Source of the DNA: JASJHI01 sp965371355
GTDB lineage: Bacteria > Actinomycetota > Acidimicrobiia > Acidimicrobiales > Ilumatobacteraceae
DNA length: 8,060 bases
Assembly (NCBI GenBank): GCA_965371355.1
Contig: CBDUYD010000133.1
Coordinates: forward strand, 1-8,060
Reading direction: 5' to 3'
The position numbers and the translations under genes were made by a program. The notes under the pieces are model-generated. The model was not told the DNA's origin, did not search any database, and worked only from the letters and a program-made list of their open reading frames with translations. Shown here in pieces: positions 1 through 6,755 of this stretch; within the stretch, counting starts at the first letter, position 1; each line of letters starts with the position of its first letter.

Positions 1-482
1 CCGCCGGGCTGCCCGACACGATCGACGACCGCTACGACGTCGTCATCGCCGCCGACATCATCGAGCATCTCGACGACGCCCGCGGGATGCTCGCCGCCCT
101 CGCCAGACACGTCCGGCCCGACGGATCCGTGATCGTCAGCGTGCCGAACTTCGCACACTGGTATCCCCGTGCACGCGTCGCGTCCGGTCGGTTCGACTAC
201 GACCAACGGGGCATCCTCGACGCCACGCACCTCCGCTTCTTCACCCGCCGTTCGTTCCTGCGGGCGGCGCGCGAGGCCGGGCTCGAGCCACTGCAACACG
301 CGCACACCGGGCTCCCACTCGATGCGCTCGGAGCTGCGGGGCCGGCCCCCGCGATGACCGTCGTCGGTCGGATCGACCGGGCGCTGGTCACGTCGTGGCC
401 CACGATGTTCGCGTACCAGTTCGTCTACGAGCTCATCCCACACGCCACCGGTGAGAGCGGCACCGACGCTCCCTCGAGCTGA
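1..482 (+). CDS. SAM-dependent methyltransferase, class I (C-terminal part)
   Basis: The gene runs in from the left edge; codons are read from position 3 and about 159 residues are visible. What is seen: a segment YDVVIAADIIEHL that matches the motif II region (end of beta-4) of class I methyltransferases, then RPDGSVIVSVPN (motif III and beta-5), then a block ending THLRFFTRRSFLRAAREAGLEP. That last block is characteristic of the Methyltransf_11/Methyltransf_23 group, many of which act on sugars, glycolipids or small metabolites. The glycine-rich SAM-binding motif I lies upstream of the window. No substrate can be assigned. The gene is followed after 17 bp by a putative GT-C membrane protein in the same direction, so a role in cell-envelope or extracellular glycan modification is inferred from context only. 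The family is clear; the substrate is unknown. Confidence 0.85.
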   Translation, partial: AGLPDTIDDRYDVVIAADIIEHLDDARGMLAALARHVRPDGSVIVSVPNFAHWYPRARVASGRFDYDQRGILDATHLRFFTRRSFLRAAREAGLEPLQHAHTGLPLDALGAAGPAPAMTVVGRIDRALVTSWPTMFAYQFVYELIPHATGESGTDAPSS

Positions 483-501
483 TCGGGTCGCCCGACCCGA
501 T
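482..501. repeat. Perfect 20-bp inverted repeat spanning stop and start codons
   Basis: Arms ATCGGGTCG and CGACCCGAT are exact reverse complements separated by CC. The repeat begins at the last base of the methyltransferase stop codon and ends inside the ATG of the membrane-protein gene. In RNA it could form an 8-bp stem with a 4-base loop that would hide the downstream start codon. No Shine-Dalgarno sequence is visible in the 17-bp gap. This fits translational coupling, where ribosomes finishing the upstream gene melt the stem. It could instead be a protein-binding palindrome or chance in GC-rich DNA. Confidence 0.5.
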
Positions 502-2389
502 GTGGCTCACCGATCCGCTCGTACCCGACGACGAACGGCGCTGGGCGCGAGGTGTGACGCTGGCGGCGACCACCCTCTTCACGCTCGTCCTGACCCGCTG
601 GAGGCCGTGGAACCTCTTCGCCCGCGGCGGGTTCACGACCGACTTCTACGACGCCCAGGCCGATGCGTTCTGGCACGTCCGGCTCGAGATACCGGCGGAT
701 ATCGCCGGCATCGAAGGCTTCACGATCGACGGCAACACCTACCTCTACTACGGGCCATTCCTCGCCCTTGCCCGTATGCCGATCGCGCTGTTCGGGGGGT
801 GGGCGGACGGACGCCTCACGCGCATCTCGATGGTGATCGCCTTCGTATGCCTCTGCACGGTCGCATTCCACGTCGCCCGCCGCGCGGCACGGCTTGTGGG
901 ATCGCCTGTCGGCGCGCCGTGGCGACCGGCCTTGCTGGTGACGGCGGTCGCCCTGTCGCCGGCGCTCGCACTCGCCGGTCAGGCGAGCGTCTACCACGAA
1001 ACCGAACTGTGGGCGCTCGTGCTCATCCTCGCCACATTCGTTGCACTCATGGACGTGCTGCGCGAGCCGTCGCGGCGCGCGCTCGCCGTGGCCGGAATCG
1101 CCGCGGTGGCAACCGTGCTCACCCGTGCCTCGATCGGATTCGGTGCGCTCGCCGCGCTCGCGATCACTGGCGGGTGGCTTCTCTGGCGAGACCGGCGTCT
1201 CGCGCTCGGCGCCCTCGCCACGGCGGCGGCCGGACTACTCGCGTACGTCGCGATCAACATCGCCAAGTTCGGCACACCACTCGACCTACCGGCGAATGAG
1301 CAGGTACTCACCCAGCTCAGCTCGGATCGGGCGGCCTGGCTGGCGGGCAACGACGGCAGCTTCTTCGGGCTCCGGTTCCTCCCGACGACCGTCTGGCAGT
1401 ATGCGCGGCCCGACGCGATCCGTATCGAGCGTCTCGTCCCATTCGTGCGGTTCGGACCTCGAGCGCAAGAGTTCGGTAGTTACCCTCTCGAGAGCAACAC
1501 GCCGTCGAGTTCGCTGACCGCGTCGGCGACCCTGCTCGTCGTGATGGCGCTCATCGGCGGGGTGATCCTCATCCGCGGTCGGCACTGGAAGCTCATCGTG
1601 TTGATCGCGGGTGCAGCGGTCGCCGCCGCGCCGACACTGGTGATCGGATTCATCGCCAACCGCTACCTCGTCGACCTGCTACCGCTGCTCGTGGTGCCGG
1701 CCGCGCTCGCGGTGGCGCATTTCCATACGGCCTGGCGCGGCGCGGCGATCGCTGCGGTGCTCGCGCTCGCCTCGTGGGGGGCGGTCGTGAACACGGCGCT
1801 CGCCGTCTGGCAGGACGGCATCGGGAGACCCGAGTTCACGGCGGCGCGGTACCGGTTCGACGACAGCGTGTTCGGGGGGACCCCGCCGAGTGTCATCGAA
1901 CTCGATCGCGATGGGCCCGTGCCGCGCGACGGCGTCGTCGGGATCGACGGCCCGTGCGCCGGTCTGTACATCGCCTCCCAGGGGGAGTGGGTGCCGCTCG
2001 AACTCGCCGATGGCGCCCGCCACCTCCGCGCAATGTTCGACCCGGCCGGCGGTGTCGGTGTCCTCGCGAACGGGCGCGGCGACACGATCACGATCGGCGT
2101 GTCGCCGGACGGGTCGTCGATCGTCACCGTCTACCAGGGTGGCGATGGCTCCACCCTGCACGGGTCGATCGTTGCGTGGGACGGCGGCCCGGTCGACGTC
2201 GAGGTCACGTCCGACCCCATCGCCGGCGGATTGCTCGGCGGCTTGTCGGTGACGGTCGACCGACGTGACACCCTCCGCGCGTTCGTCGCACCCGAACTCG
2301 GCGACATGACGGCATCGGGTGGCCTCACGATCACGACCCCCTCGGGTCCGGACACGCCGATCTGTGACAGATTGACGGCGCGGCGCTGA
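500..2389 (+). CDS. Putative GT-C-type membrane glycosyltransferase with C-terminal extracytoplasmic domain
   Basis: This 629-residue protein has about ten hydrophobic segments, roughly at residues 17-33, 84-100 (weak), 108-126, 143-160, 170-186, 195-252 (two or three helices), 343-360, 363-386, 388-406 and 412-436. A soluble tail of about 190 residues follows. The first external loop carries acidic residues (TTDFYDAQADAFWHVRL, residues 46-62), which is where GT-C enzymes place a catalytic or metal-binding aspartate. Residues 162-171 (ASVYHETELW) form a conserved-looking acidic and aromatic motif. The tail (about 440-620) is glycine-rich with alternating beta strands, suggestive of a lectin-like beta sandwich. 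Such enzymes transfer sugars from polyprenyl-phosphate donors on the outer face of the membrane. Start: an in-frame TGA at 452 leaves ATG 500 as the first usual start. The function is inferred from topology, and a transporter or other envelope protein is not excluded. Confidence 0.6.
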   Translation: MWLTDPLVPDDERRWARGVTLAATTLFTLVLTRWRPWNLFARGGFTTDFYDAQADAFWHVRLEIPADIAGIEGFTIDGNTYLYYGPFLALARMPIALFGGWADGRLTRISMVIAFVCLCTVAFHVARRAARLVGSPVGAPWRPALLVTAVALSPALALAGQASVYHETELWALVLILATFVALMDVLREPSRRALAVAGIAAVATVLTRASIGFGALAALAITGGWLLWRDRRLALGALATAAAGLLAYVAINIAKFGTPLDLPANEQVLTQLSSDRAAWLAGNDGSFFGLRFLPTTVWQYARPDAIRIERLVPFVRFGPRAQEFGSYPLESNTPSSSLTASATLLVVMALIGGVILIRGRHWKLIVLIAGAAVAAAPTLVIGFIANRYLVDLLPLLVVPAALAVAHFHTAWRGAAIAAVLALASWGAVVNTALAVWQDGIGRPEFTAARYRFDDSVFGGTPPSVIELDRDGPVPRDGVVGIDGPCAGLYIASQGEWVPLELADGARHLRAMFDPAGGVGVLANGRGDTITIGVSPDGSSIVTVYQGGDGSTLHGSIVAWDGGPVDVEVTSDPIAGGLLGGLSVTVDRRDTLRAFVAPELGDMTASGGLTITTPSGPDTPICDRLTARR

Positions 2390-2415
2390 TCGGTTCGTCG
2401 TCAACCGGTTGGCGC
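2383..2415 (+). terminator. Terminator-like hairpin between convergent genes
   Basis: Bases 2383-2395 can pair with 2403-2415 over 13 positions (ten Watson-Crick, three G-U) around a 7-base loop. The stem overlaps the 3' end of the membrane-protein gene and the last codons of nadC, with only 11 bp between the two stops. There is no T-run after it. On the opposite strand the three wobble pairs become A-C mismatches, so the structure favours the plus-strand transcript. It is a plausible intrinsic or Rho-assisted end signal, seen by eye only. Confidence 0.35.
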
Positions 2416-3333
2416 GCCCTGATCCGATAGCAGGTGGATGTCGAGACCGATGTCGAGGATCCGGGCCGAGTGCGTCAGCTCGCCGACCGCGATGAAATCG
2501 ACGCCCGTCTCCGCCACCTCGCGGGCGTTCTCGATGGTGAGGCCGCCGCTCGCCTCGAGGCTGACGCCGGGCCGCAGTTCGTCGCGTAACGCGACCGCCC
2601 GACGCATCTCGTCGGGCGTGAAGTTGTCGATCAGCACCTCGTCGGCACCCGCCTCGATCGCCTCGCGTAAGCCGTCGAGCGTGTCTACCTCGATCTCGAT
2701 CGGTATGCGGTCGAGTTCGCGGACGAGATCGTAGGCCTCGGTGATACCGCCGGCGGCCGCGACGTGGTTGTCCTTCACCAGCGCCATGTCGGACAGCCCC
2801 ATGCGGTGGTTCGAGCCGCCGCCGCAGCGCACCGCGTACTTCTCGAGCGCGCGCAGCCCCGGTGTGGTCTTGCGCGTGTCGCGCACGCTCGCGCCGGTGC
2901 CGTCGAGCGCGTCGACCCAGCGGCGGGTGAGCGTGGCGACACCCGACATGTGACACAGCAGGTTGAGCGCGGTGCGCTCGGCGGTGAGCAGTGATCGCGT
3001 CGGTGCGGTCACCTCGCCGACGACCGTTCCGGCGACGACGCGTTCGCCGTCGGCGACGCGGTACACGAACGGGTCGGCCGGCGCGCCGCACGCGGTGTCG
3101 ATCACCGCCGCCGCGACCGCGAGACCGGCGACCACGCCTGGAGCCCGGGCGACGAACGCCGCGCGGCTGCGGTGGTCGGCGGGGATCGTCGCCACCGACG
3201 TCACGTCGATCCCGCCGAGTAGATCTTCCCGCAGCGCCGCTCGCACGAGCGCGGAGACGGCATCGGGGTCGAGTCGTGCTGCTCGCAGCAGCGCCGTCGT
3301 CGCGTCCGACAGTGGCTGGAACACGAGCATCAC
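2401..3333 (-). CDS. nadC: Nicotinate-nucleotide diphosphorylase (carboxylating), quinolinate phosphoribosyltransferase
   Basis: NadC converts quinolinate and PRPP to nicotinate mononucleotide, CO2 and pyrophosphate, the third step of de novo NAD synthesis in the cytoplasm. At 310 residues it is slightly longer than the usual 280-300, with about 20 extra N-terminal residues. The N-terminal domain holds REDLLGGIDVTS (35-46) and LLTAERTALN (115-124). The barrel holds RDTRKTTPGLRALEKYAVR (151-169), NHRMGLSDMALVKDNH (175-190), EIEVD (213-217), LIDNF (234-238), LEASGGLT (259-266) and VGELTHS (283-289). By family alignment R120, R154, K155, H176, R177, K187, E215 and D236 correspond to substrate-binding residues, so it should be active. 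The start is GTG at 3333 or the adjacent ATG at 3330; neither has a clear Shine-Dalgarno. It lies 19 bp after nadB and is the last gene of the nad set. Confidence 0.97.
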   Translation of the reverse strand: MMLVFQPLSDATTALLRAARLDPDAVSALVRAALREDLLGGIDVTSVATIPADHRSRAAFVARAPGVVAGLAVAAAVIDTACGAPADPFVYRVADGERVVAGTVVGEVTAPTRSLLTAERTALNLLCHMSGVATLTRRWVDALDGTGASVRDTRKTTPGLRALEKYAVRCGGGSNHRMGLSDMALVKDNHVAAAGGITEAYDLVRELDRIPIEIEVDTLDGLREAIEAGADEVLIDNFTPDEMRRAVALRDELRPGVSLEASGGLTIENAREVAETGVDFIAVGELTHSARILDIGLDIHLLSDQGAPTG

Positions 3334-3352
3334 AGAAGTGTACGAACGCCGA

Positions 3353-5029
3353 TCACGGCCGGTCGTCGACGCTGATCCGACCGTCGGCGCCGAGGGTCAC
3401 GGCGAGATGACGGCGCCACGCGTCGTCGGGTTCGGGATGGTCGGTCCGGCGATGGCAGCCGCGACTCTCGGTGCGCCGTAGGGCGGATGCGACCATCGCC
3501 GACGCGACGGTCAGCAGATTGGTCGCCTCCCAGCTCCCACGACCGGGCTCGACATCGACGTCCATGCGTCCGGCGAGCGAGCCGAGAGCCAAGGTCGCCA
3601 CACGCAGCGATTGCTCGCTGCGGAGCACCCCGACCTCACGCGACATCACCGATCGCATCTCGGCGAGGTGCTTCGGATCGAGGAGCGGTGCCAGGGGCGG
3701 GGCGTCGAGGGCGTCGACCGGATCTCCGGGCTCCATCCCGGGCGGGAGCTCCCACGCGAGATCGCGCCCGACGCGGGTGCCCGCCACGATCGATTCGGTG
3801 AGCGAGTTCGAGGCGAGCCGGTTGGCGCCGTGAATGCCTGTGGCGCTGACCTCCCCGACCGCGAAGAAGCCGCGCAGCGAGGTCGTGCCGTCGAGCGTCG
3901 CCTCGATCCCACCGCACGCATAGTGCGCGGCGGGCGCGACGGGAATGCGGTCGCGCGCTGGGTCGAGACCGAGTTCGGCGGCGGCTGCGGTGATCGACGG
4001 GAAGCGGGTCGCGAACCGCTCGCCCATGTGGGTGGCGTCGATGTAGACGTGGTCGCCGACACCTGCGGGAGACTCGGCCATCCGGCTGCTGATCGCGGCG
4101 GCGACGACATCGCGCGGCGCGAGATCTTCCAGGGGATGGACTCCGGCCATCACCCGCTCGCCCGCCGCGTCGTAGAGGAGTGCTCCCTCCCCACGGACGG
4201 CCTCGGACACCAGCGCCTGCTGGCCTGTCGCCTCGGCGCCGCGCCACATCACGGTCGGGTGGAACTGGACGAACTCGAGGTCGGTCGCGGTGAGGCCCGC
4301 CCGCAGCGCCAGCGCCACGCCGTCACCGGTGACCTCGGGTGGATTGGAGGTCGAACCGAAGACCTGCCCGAAGCCTCCACACGCCACGACGACCGCACGG
4401 GCGCGGACGACGCCCACGTCGACGACCCGTCCGGACTCGTCGACCCGACCGATCCGTACCCCGGCGACCTGGCGTGCGCCATCGACCCCGTCGCCGAGGA
4501 CGAGGTCGAGAGCGAACGCGCGGCTCATCACCTCGACGCCCGCGGCCAGTGCCGACTGGTCGAGCGTGCGCTGGACCTCGGCGCCCGAGCGATCGCCACC
4601 GGAGTGGACGATCCGGTTGTGGCTGTGCCCGCCCTCCCTGGTGAGCGCGATGTCGGTGCCACCCTGATCGGGATCGAACGCCGCGCCGAGCCGCATCAGG
4701 TAGCGGATCGACTTGGGCGCCTCGATGACGAGTTCGCGTACGGCGTCCTCATCGCACAGCCCTGCACCGGCCTCGAGCGTGTCGCGCACATGATCCTCGA
4801 TCGAGTCGGTCGGGTCGAGGACGCCGGCGAGGCCGCCCTGCGCCCACTGGGTCGATCCCGCCGAGAGCACGTCCTTGGTCACGACGAGCACGCTGCGCAC
4901 CGGTCGGGCCGCGAGCGCTGCCGACAGTCCCGCGGCACCCGAGCCGACGACGACGACATCGACGTCGCGTTCCCAGGTGGGCGCTGGCGAGCTCAGGCGG
5001 CGCGGCAGGCGCGACCCGGTCGGTGACAT
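3353..5029 (-). CDS. nadB: L-aspartate oxidase
   Basis: NadB is the FAD enzyme that oxidises L-aspartate to iminoaspartate, the unstable substrate handed to NadA. At 558 residues it fits the family (about 530-560). The FAD-binding dinucleotide motif VVVGSGAAG is at residues 26-34, STQWAQGG at 59-66, LTREGGHSHNRIVHSGGD at 129-146, LEFVQFHPTV at 251-260, EAVRGEGALL at 276-285, and AAHYACGGIEA through HGANRLASNSLTE at 367-412. Residues E132, H257, R279, H369 and R404 correspond to the catalytic and substrate-binding E121, H244, R290, H351 and R386 of the E. coli enzyme. The helical C-terminal domain (about 450-540) is present. It separates NadB from succinate dehydrogenase flavoproteins, as do the nad neighbours. 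The ATG lies 7 bp after the nadA stop with no obvious Shine-Dalgarno, suggesting coupled translation. Confidence 0.97.
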   Translation of the reverse strand: MSPTGSRLPRRLSSPAPTWERDVDVVVVGSGAAGLSAALAARPVRSVLVVTKDVLSAGSTQWAQGGLAGVLDPTDSIEDHVRDTLEAGAGLCDEDAVRELVIEAPKSIRYLMRLGAAFDPDQGGTDIALTREGGHSHNRIVHSGGDRSGAEVQRTLDQSALAAGVEVMSRAFALDLVLGDGVDGARQVAGVRIGRVDESGRVVDVGVVRARAVVVACGGFGQVFGSTSNPPEVTGDGVALALRAGLTATDLEFVQFHPTVMWRGAEATGQQALVSEAVRGEGALLYDAAGERVMAGVHPLEDLAPRDVVAAAISSRMAESPAGVGDHVYIDATHMGERFATRFPSITAAAAELGLDPARDRIPVAPAAHYACGGIEATLDGTTSLRGFFAVGEVSATGIHGANRLASNSLTESIVAGTRVGRDLAWELPPGMEPGDPVDALDAPPLAPLLDPKHLAEMRSVMSREVGVLRSEQSLRVATLALGSLAGRMDVDVEPGRGSWEATNLLTVASAMVASALRRTESRGCHRRTDHPEPDDAWRRHLAVTLGADGRISVDDRP

Positions 5030-5036
5030 CGGCGGG

Positions 5037-6026
5037 TCACTCCGCGGTCGGCGACGGCGTACCGATCGCGATCATCCGCTCGACCGAGGCCCGGGCCCGA
5101 TCGGCGATATCGCGATCGAGGGTGATCTCGTCGACCCCGTCGCGCAACGAGGCGAGCAGTTTCGCCGGGGTGATCATCTTCATGTACTTGCAGACGGCGG
5201 CACGGTTGACCGGCTCGAAATCGACGTCGGGAGCGGCGCGCTCGAGTTGGTGGAGCATGCCGGTCTCGGTGGCGACGAGCACCTTGCTCGCCGTCGTCTC
5301 GCGGGCGGCGGTGATCATCCCACTCGTCGACAGGATCCTCGTGCGCTCGGCGGGCACGACGCCCGCCGTCACGAGGTAGAGCGCGCTCGTCGTGCACCCG
5401 CACTCGGGATGCACGAACAGCTCCGCGTCGGGCTCGGCCTCGACCCGCGCCTTGAGCTCGGCGCCGTTGATGCCGGCGTGGACGTGGCATTCGCCCATCC
5501 AGATGTGCATGTTCTCGCGGCCGGTGAGGCGCTGCACGTGGGCGCCGAGGAACTGGTCGGGACAGAAGAGGATCTCGCGATCGCGGGCGATCGACTCGAC
5601 CACCTCGACCGCGTTGGAGGACGTGCAGCAGATGTCGGTCTCGGCCTTCACCGCGGCGGTTGTGTTGACGTAGCTCACGACGACGGCGTCGGGGTACTCG
5701 TCGCGCCAGGCGCGGAGCTGGCCGGCGGTGATCGTCTCGGCGAGCGAACAGCCGGCGCGGGCGTCAGGGATCAGCACCCGCTTGTCGTAGCTGAGGATCT
5801 TGGCGGTCTCGGCCATGAAGTGCACACCGCAGAAGACGATCGTCGAGGCTTCGGCCTCGGCCGCGACCCGTGCGAGCCCGAGTGAGTCGCCGGTGTGGTG
5901 GGCGATGTCCTGGATCTCGGGCAGCTGGTAGTTGTGGGCCAGGATGACCGCGTCGTGTTCGTCGGCGAGGCCGAGCACCTGCTCGCGCCAGTCGGTGGGC
6001 AACACATCGACGGTGCTGTTCGTCAC
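5037..6026 (-). CDS. nadA: Quinolinate synthase (4Fe-4S)
   Basis: NadA condenses iminoaspartate with dihydroxyacetone phosphate to form quinolinate, using an oxygen-sensitive [4Fe-4S] cluster as Lewis acid. The 329-residue protein shows the triplicated-domain features: ILAHNYQLPEIQDIAHHTGDSLGLA (28-52), VFCGVHFMAETAKIL (64-78), ARAGCSLAE (89-97), SYVNTTAAVKAETDICCTSSNA (118-139), CPDQFLG (155-161), WMGECHVHAG (176-185), HPECGC (206-211), STSGM (233-237), and CKYMKMI near 279-285. C93, C180 and C279 are the expected cluster ligands, judged from spacing in other NadA proteins. The start is GTG at 6026. A GAGGG sits only one base before it, too close for a normal ribosome site, so translation may be leaderless. 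It is the first gene of nadABC, 48 bp downstream of the IclR-type regulator. Confidence 0.97.
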   Translation of the reverse strand: MTNSTVDVLPTDWREQVLGLADEHDAVILAHNYQLPEIQDIAHHTGDSLGLARVAAEAEASTIVFCGVHFMAETAKILSYDKRVLIPDARAGCSLAETITAGQLRAWRDEYPDAVVVSYVNTTAAVKAETDICCTSSNAVEVVESIARDREILFCPDQFLGAHVQRLTGRENMHIWMGECHVHAGINGAELKARVEAEPDAELFVHPECGCTTSALYLVTAGVVPAERTRILSTSGMITAARETTASKVLVATETGMLHQLERAAPDVDFEPVNRAAVCKYMKMITPAKLLASLRDGVDEITLDRDIADRARASVERMIAIGTPSPTAE

Positions 6027-6074
6027 GCCCTCAGCGTACGGGGCACGGCGACGATCTCGGCCCGCCCGGCCCCG
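6027..6074 (-). promoter_or_regulatory. Regulator-nadA gap with possible leaderless nadA promoter
   Basis: On the minus strand the hexamer TACGCT (plus positions 6033-6038) matches the TANNNT -10 pattern common in Actinobacteria. It sits 6 bases before the GTG of nadA, which would place the transcription start on the start codon itself. No convincing -35 element is seen. If real, it gives nadABC its own promoter independent of the regulator gene. This is inference from pattern and spacing only. Confidence 0.3.
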
Positions 6075-6075
6075 T
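6038..6075 (-). terminator. Possible hairpin between regulator and nadA
   Basis: Seven-base arms, ACGGGGC at 6038-6044 and GCCCCGT at 6069-6075, are exact reverse complements. They flank a 24-base GC-rich segment that may fold further. In the minus-strand transcript the structure begins at the last base of the regulator's stop codon. The loop is long and no U-run follows, so it is a weak candidate for a terminator or partial block between the regulator and nadABC. The 3' arm overlaps the putative nadA -10 element by one base. Confidence 0.22.
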
Positions 6076-6746
6076 CAATCGAGCTGGATGCGCTCGGCCG
6101 CGGCGACGACCGCGGGACCGAACCGTTCGCCCGGCGCCCGGGACAAACGCTCGATCGGACCGCTCACCGAGACGGCGGCAAGCACCGTCCCGTCCCTCGA
6201 GCGGACGGGCGCGCTGACCGAAGCGACCCCCGCCTCGCGTTCGCCGACGCTCTCGATCCACCCGGTCGTACCGAGGTGCGCAGCGTCCGCAGAGTCGCCG
6301 ACCTCAGAGTCGCCGACCAGTAGGCGACCCGACGACCCCACGCCGAGAGGGAGCAGCGCCCCCTCGGGCACGATCCAGCGCAGACCGTGGGGCGACTCGA
6401 TCGAGACGACGCATCGACGCCGGTCGCCCTCGCGGACGAAGAGCTGGACGCTCTCGCCGGTCGTGGCGGCGAGCCCTTCGAGAACGGGCCGTGCGAGGTC
6501 GGCCAACTGGAATCGCCGCGCCGCCTCGCGACCGAGAGCGATGAGACCGTGGCCGAGGTCGTACCGGCCATCGGCGTCGCGGCGCAGCACCGCGTGCGCC
6601 TCGAGCGCGGCGGCGAGCCGGTGGACGGTCGCTCGCGGGATGCCTGTCGCCGACTGGAGCTCGGCCAGGCTCATCGGTCGGTCGGCGACCGCGGACAGCA
6701 CGATCATCGCCTTGTCGAGCACACCGACGCCCGATATGGTGTCCAT
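6075..6746 (-). CDS. ndgR: IclR-family transcriptional regulator, NdgR/LtbR type
   Basis: This is a cytoplasmic DNA-binding regulator of 223 residues. A winged helix-turn-helix covers about residues 4-58, with recognition helix around PRATVHRLAAAL (37-48). The effector-binding domain spans about 75-218 and includes the IclR signature GWIESVGEREAGVASVSAPV through AAVSVSGPIERL (162-201). The N-terminal SGVGVLDKAMIVLSAV and this C-terminal block closely resemble, from memory, Streptomyces NdgR and Corynebacterium LtbR, which control leuCD and other amino-acid genes. Divergent placement next to leuC supports that assignment. The segment between LPLGVGSSG (132-140) and GWIES appears about ten residues shorter than in NdgR and contains a 5-residue repeat VGDSE/VGDSA. 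The ATG at 6746 has no Shine-Dalgarno and lies close to a predicted promoter, suggesting a very short leader. The true ligand is unknown. Confidence 0.88.
   Translation of the reverse strand: MDTISGVGVLDKAMIVLSAVADRPMSLAELQSATGIPRATVHRLAAALEAHAVLRRDADGRYDLGHGLIALGREAARRFQLADLARPVLEGLAATTGESVQLFVREGDRRRCVVSIESPHGLRWIVPEGALLPLGVGSSGRLLVGDSEVGDSADAAHLGTTGWIESVGEREAGVASVSAPVRSRDGTVLAAVSVSGPIERLSRAPGERFGPAVVAAAERIQLD
6290..6319. repeat. 15-bp tandem duplication inside the regulator gene
   Basis: Two adjacent 15-bp units, 6290-6304 and 6305-6319, differ only at the last base. The shared core is AGAGTCGCCGACC. The repeat keeps frame and encodes VGDSE followed by VGDSA (residues 144-153 of the regulator) in the effector-binding domain. 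It looks like a recent slippage or duplication event. Confidence 0.75.
6712..6740 (+). promoter_or_regulatory. Predicted leuC promoter
   Basis: TTGTCG (6712-6717) and TATGGT (6735-6740) are separated by 17 bp and each match four of six bases of the sigma-70 -35 and -10 consensus. The predicted start near 6747 would give a leader of about 58 bases before the leuC GTG. The -35 and -10 elements lie within the 5' end of the regulator gene on the other strand. The -10 overlaps the inverted repeat at 6733-6749, a position where a repressor would block transcription. Predicted by eye. Confidence 0.4.
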
Positions 6747-6749
6747 ATC
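6733..6749. promoter_or_regulatory. Inverted repeat, candidate operator at the regulator start codon
   Basis: GATATGG and CCATATC are perfect 7-bp arms around TGT. The site covers the regulator's ATG (6744-6746) and overlaps the predicted leuC -10. Size and symmetry fit an IclR-family operator, and the position suits both self-repression and control of leuC. In C. glutamicum LtbR was reported to bind over the leuCD -10 region, as I recall. Confidence 0.5.
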
Positions 6750-6755
6750 ACAGGA

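Noticed and set aside
425..997. Minus-strand open frame of 190 codons
   Set aside because: Antisense to both the methyltransferase end and the membrane-protein gene, with low-complexity charged composition.
451..1299. Plus-strand open frame of 282 codons overlapping the membrane-protein gene
   Set aside because: Arginine-rich, no hydrophobic pattern or domain; the alternative frame from 500 encodes a coherent polytopic membrane protein.
1872..1884. Short GGGG/CCCC inverted repeat inside the membrane-protein gene
   Set aside because: Within codons for a glycine and proline stretch; a 5-bp stem is expected often in DNA of this base composition.
1679..3091. Minus-strand open frame of 470 codons across the end of the membrane-protein gene and nadC
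   Set aside because: It overlaps NadC in another frame and is extremely arginine-rich without any recognisable motif.
3348..3359. Small GCCG/CGGC hairpin around the nadB stop codon
   Set aside because: Only four base pairs; too small to support a regulatory claim.
3611..5026. Plus-strand open frame of 471 codons opposite nadB
   Set aside because: It lies entirely antisense to a gene with all NadB catalytic residues. Its translation is rich in R, D, E, G and H with no domain, the usual mirror-frame artefact of GC-rich coding DNA.
4875..5885. Plus-strand open frame of 336 codons opposite the nadB start and nadA
   Set aside because: It spans two genuine minus-strand genes, and its histidine-, aspartate- and glycine-rich translation mirrors NadA codons.
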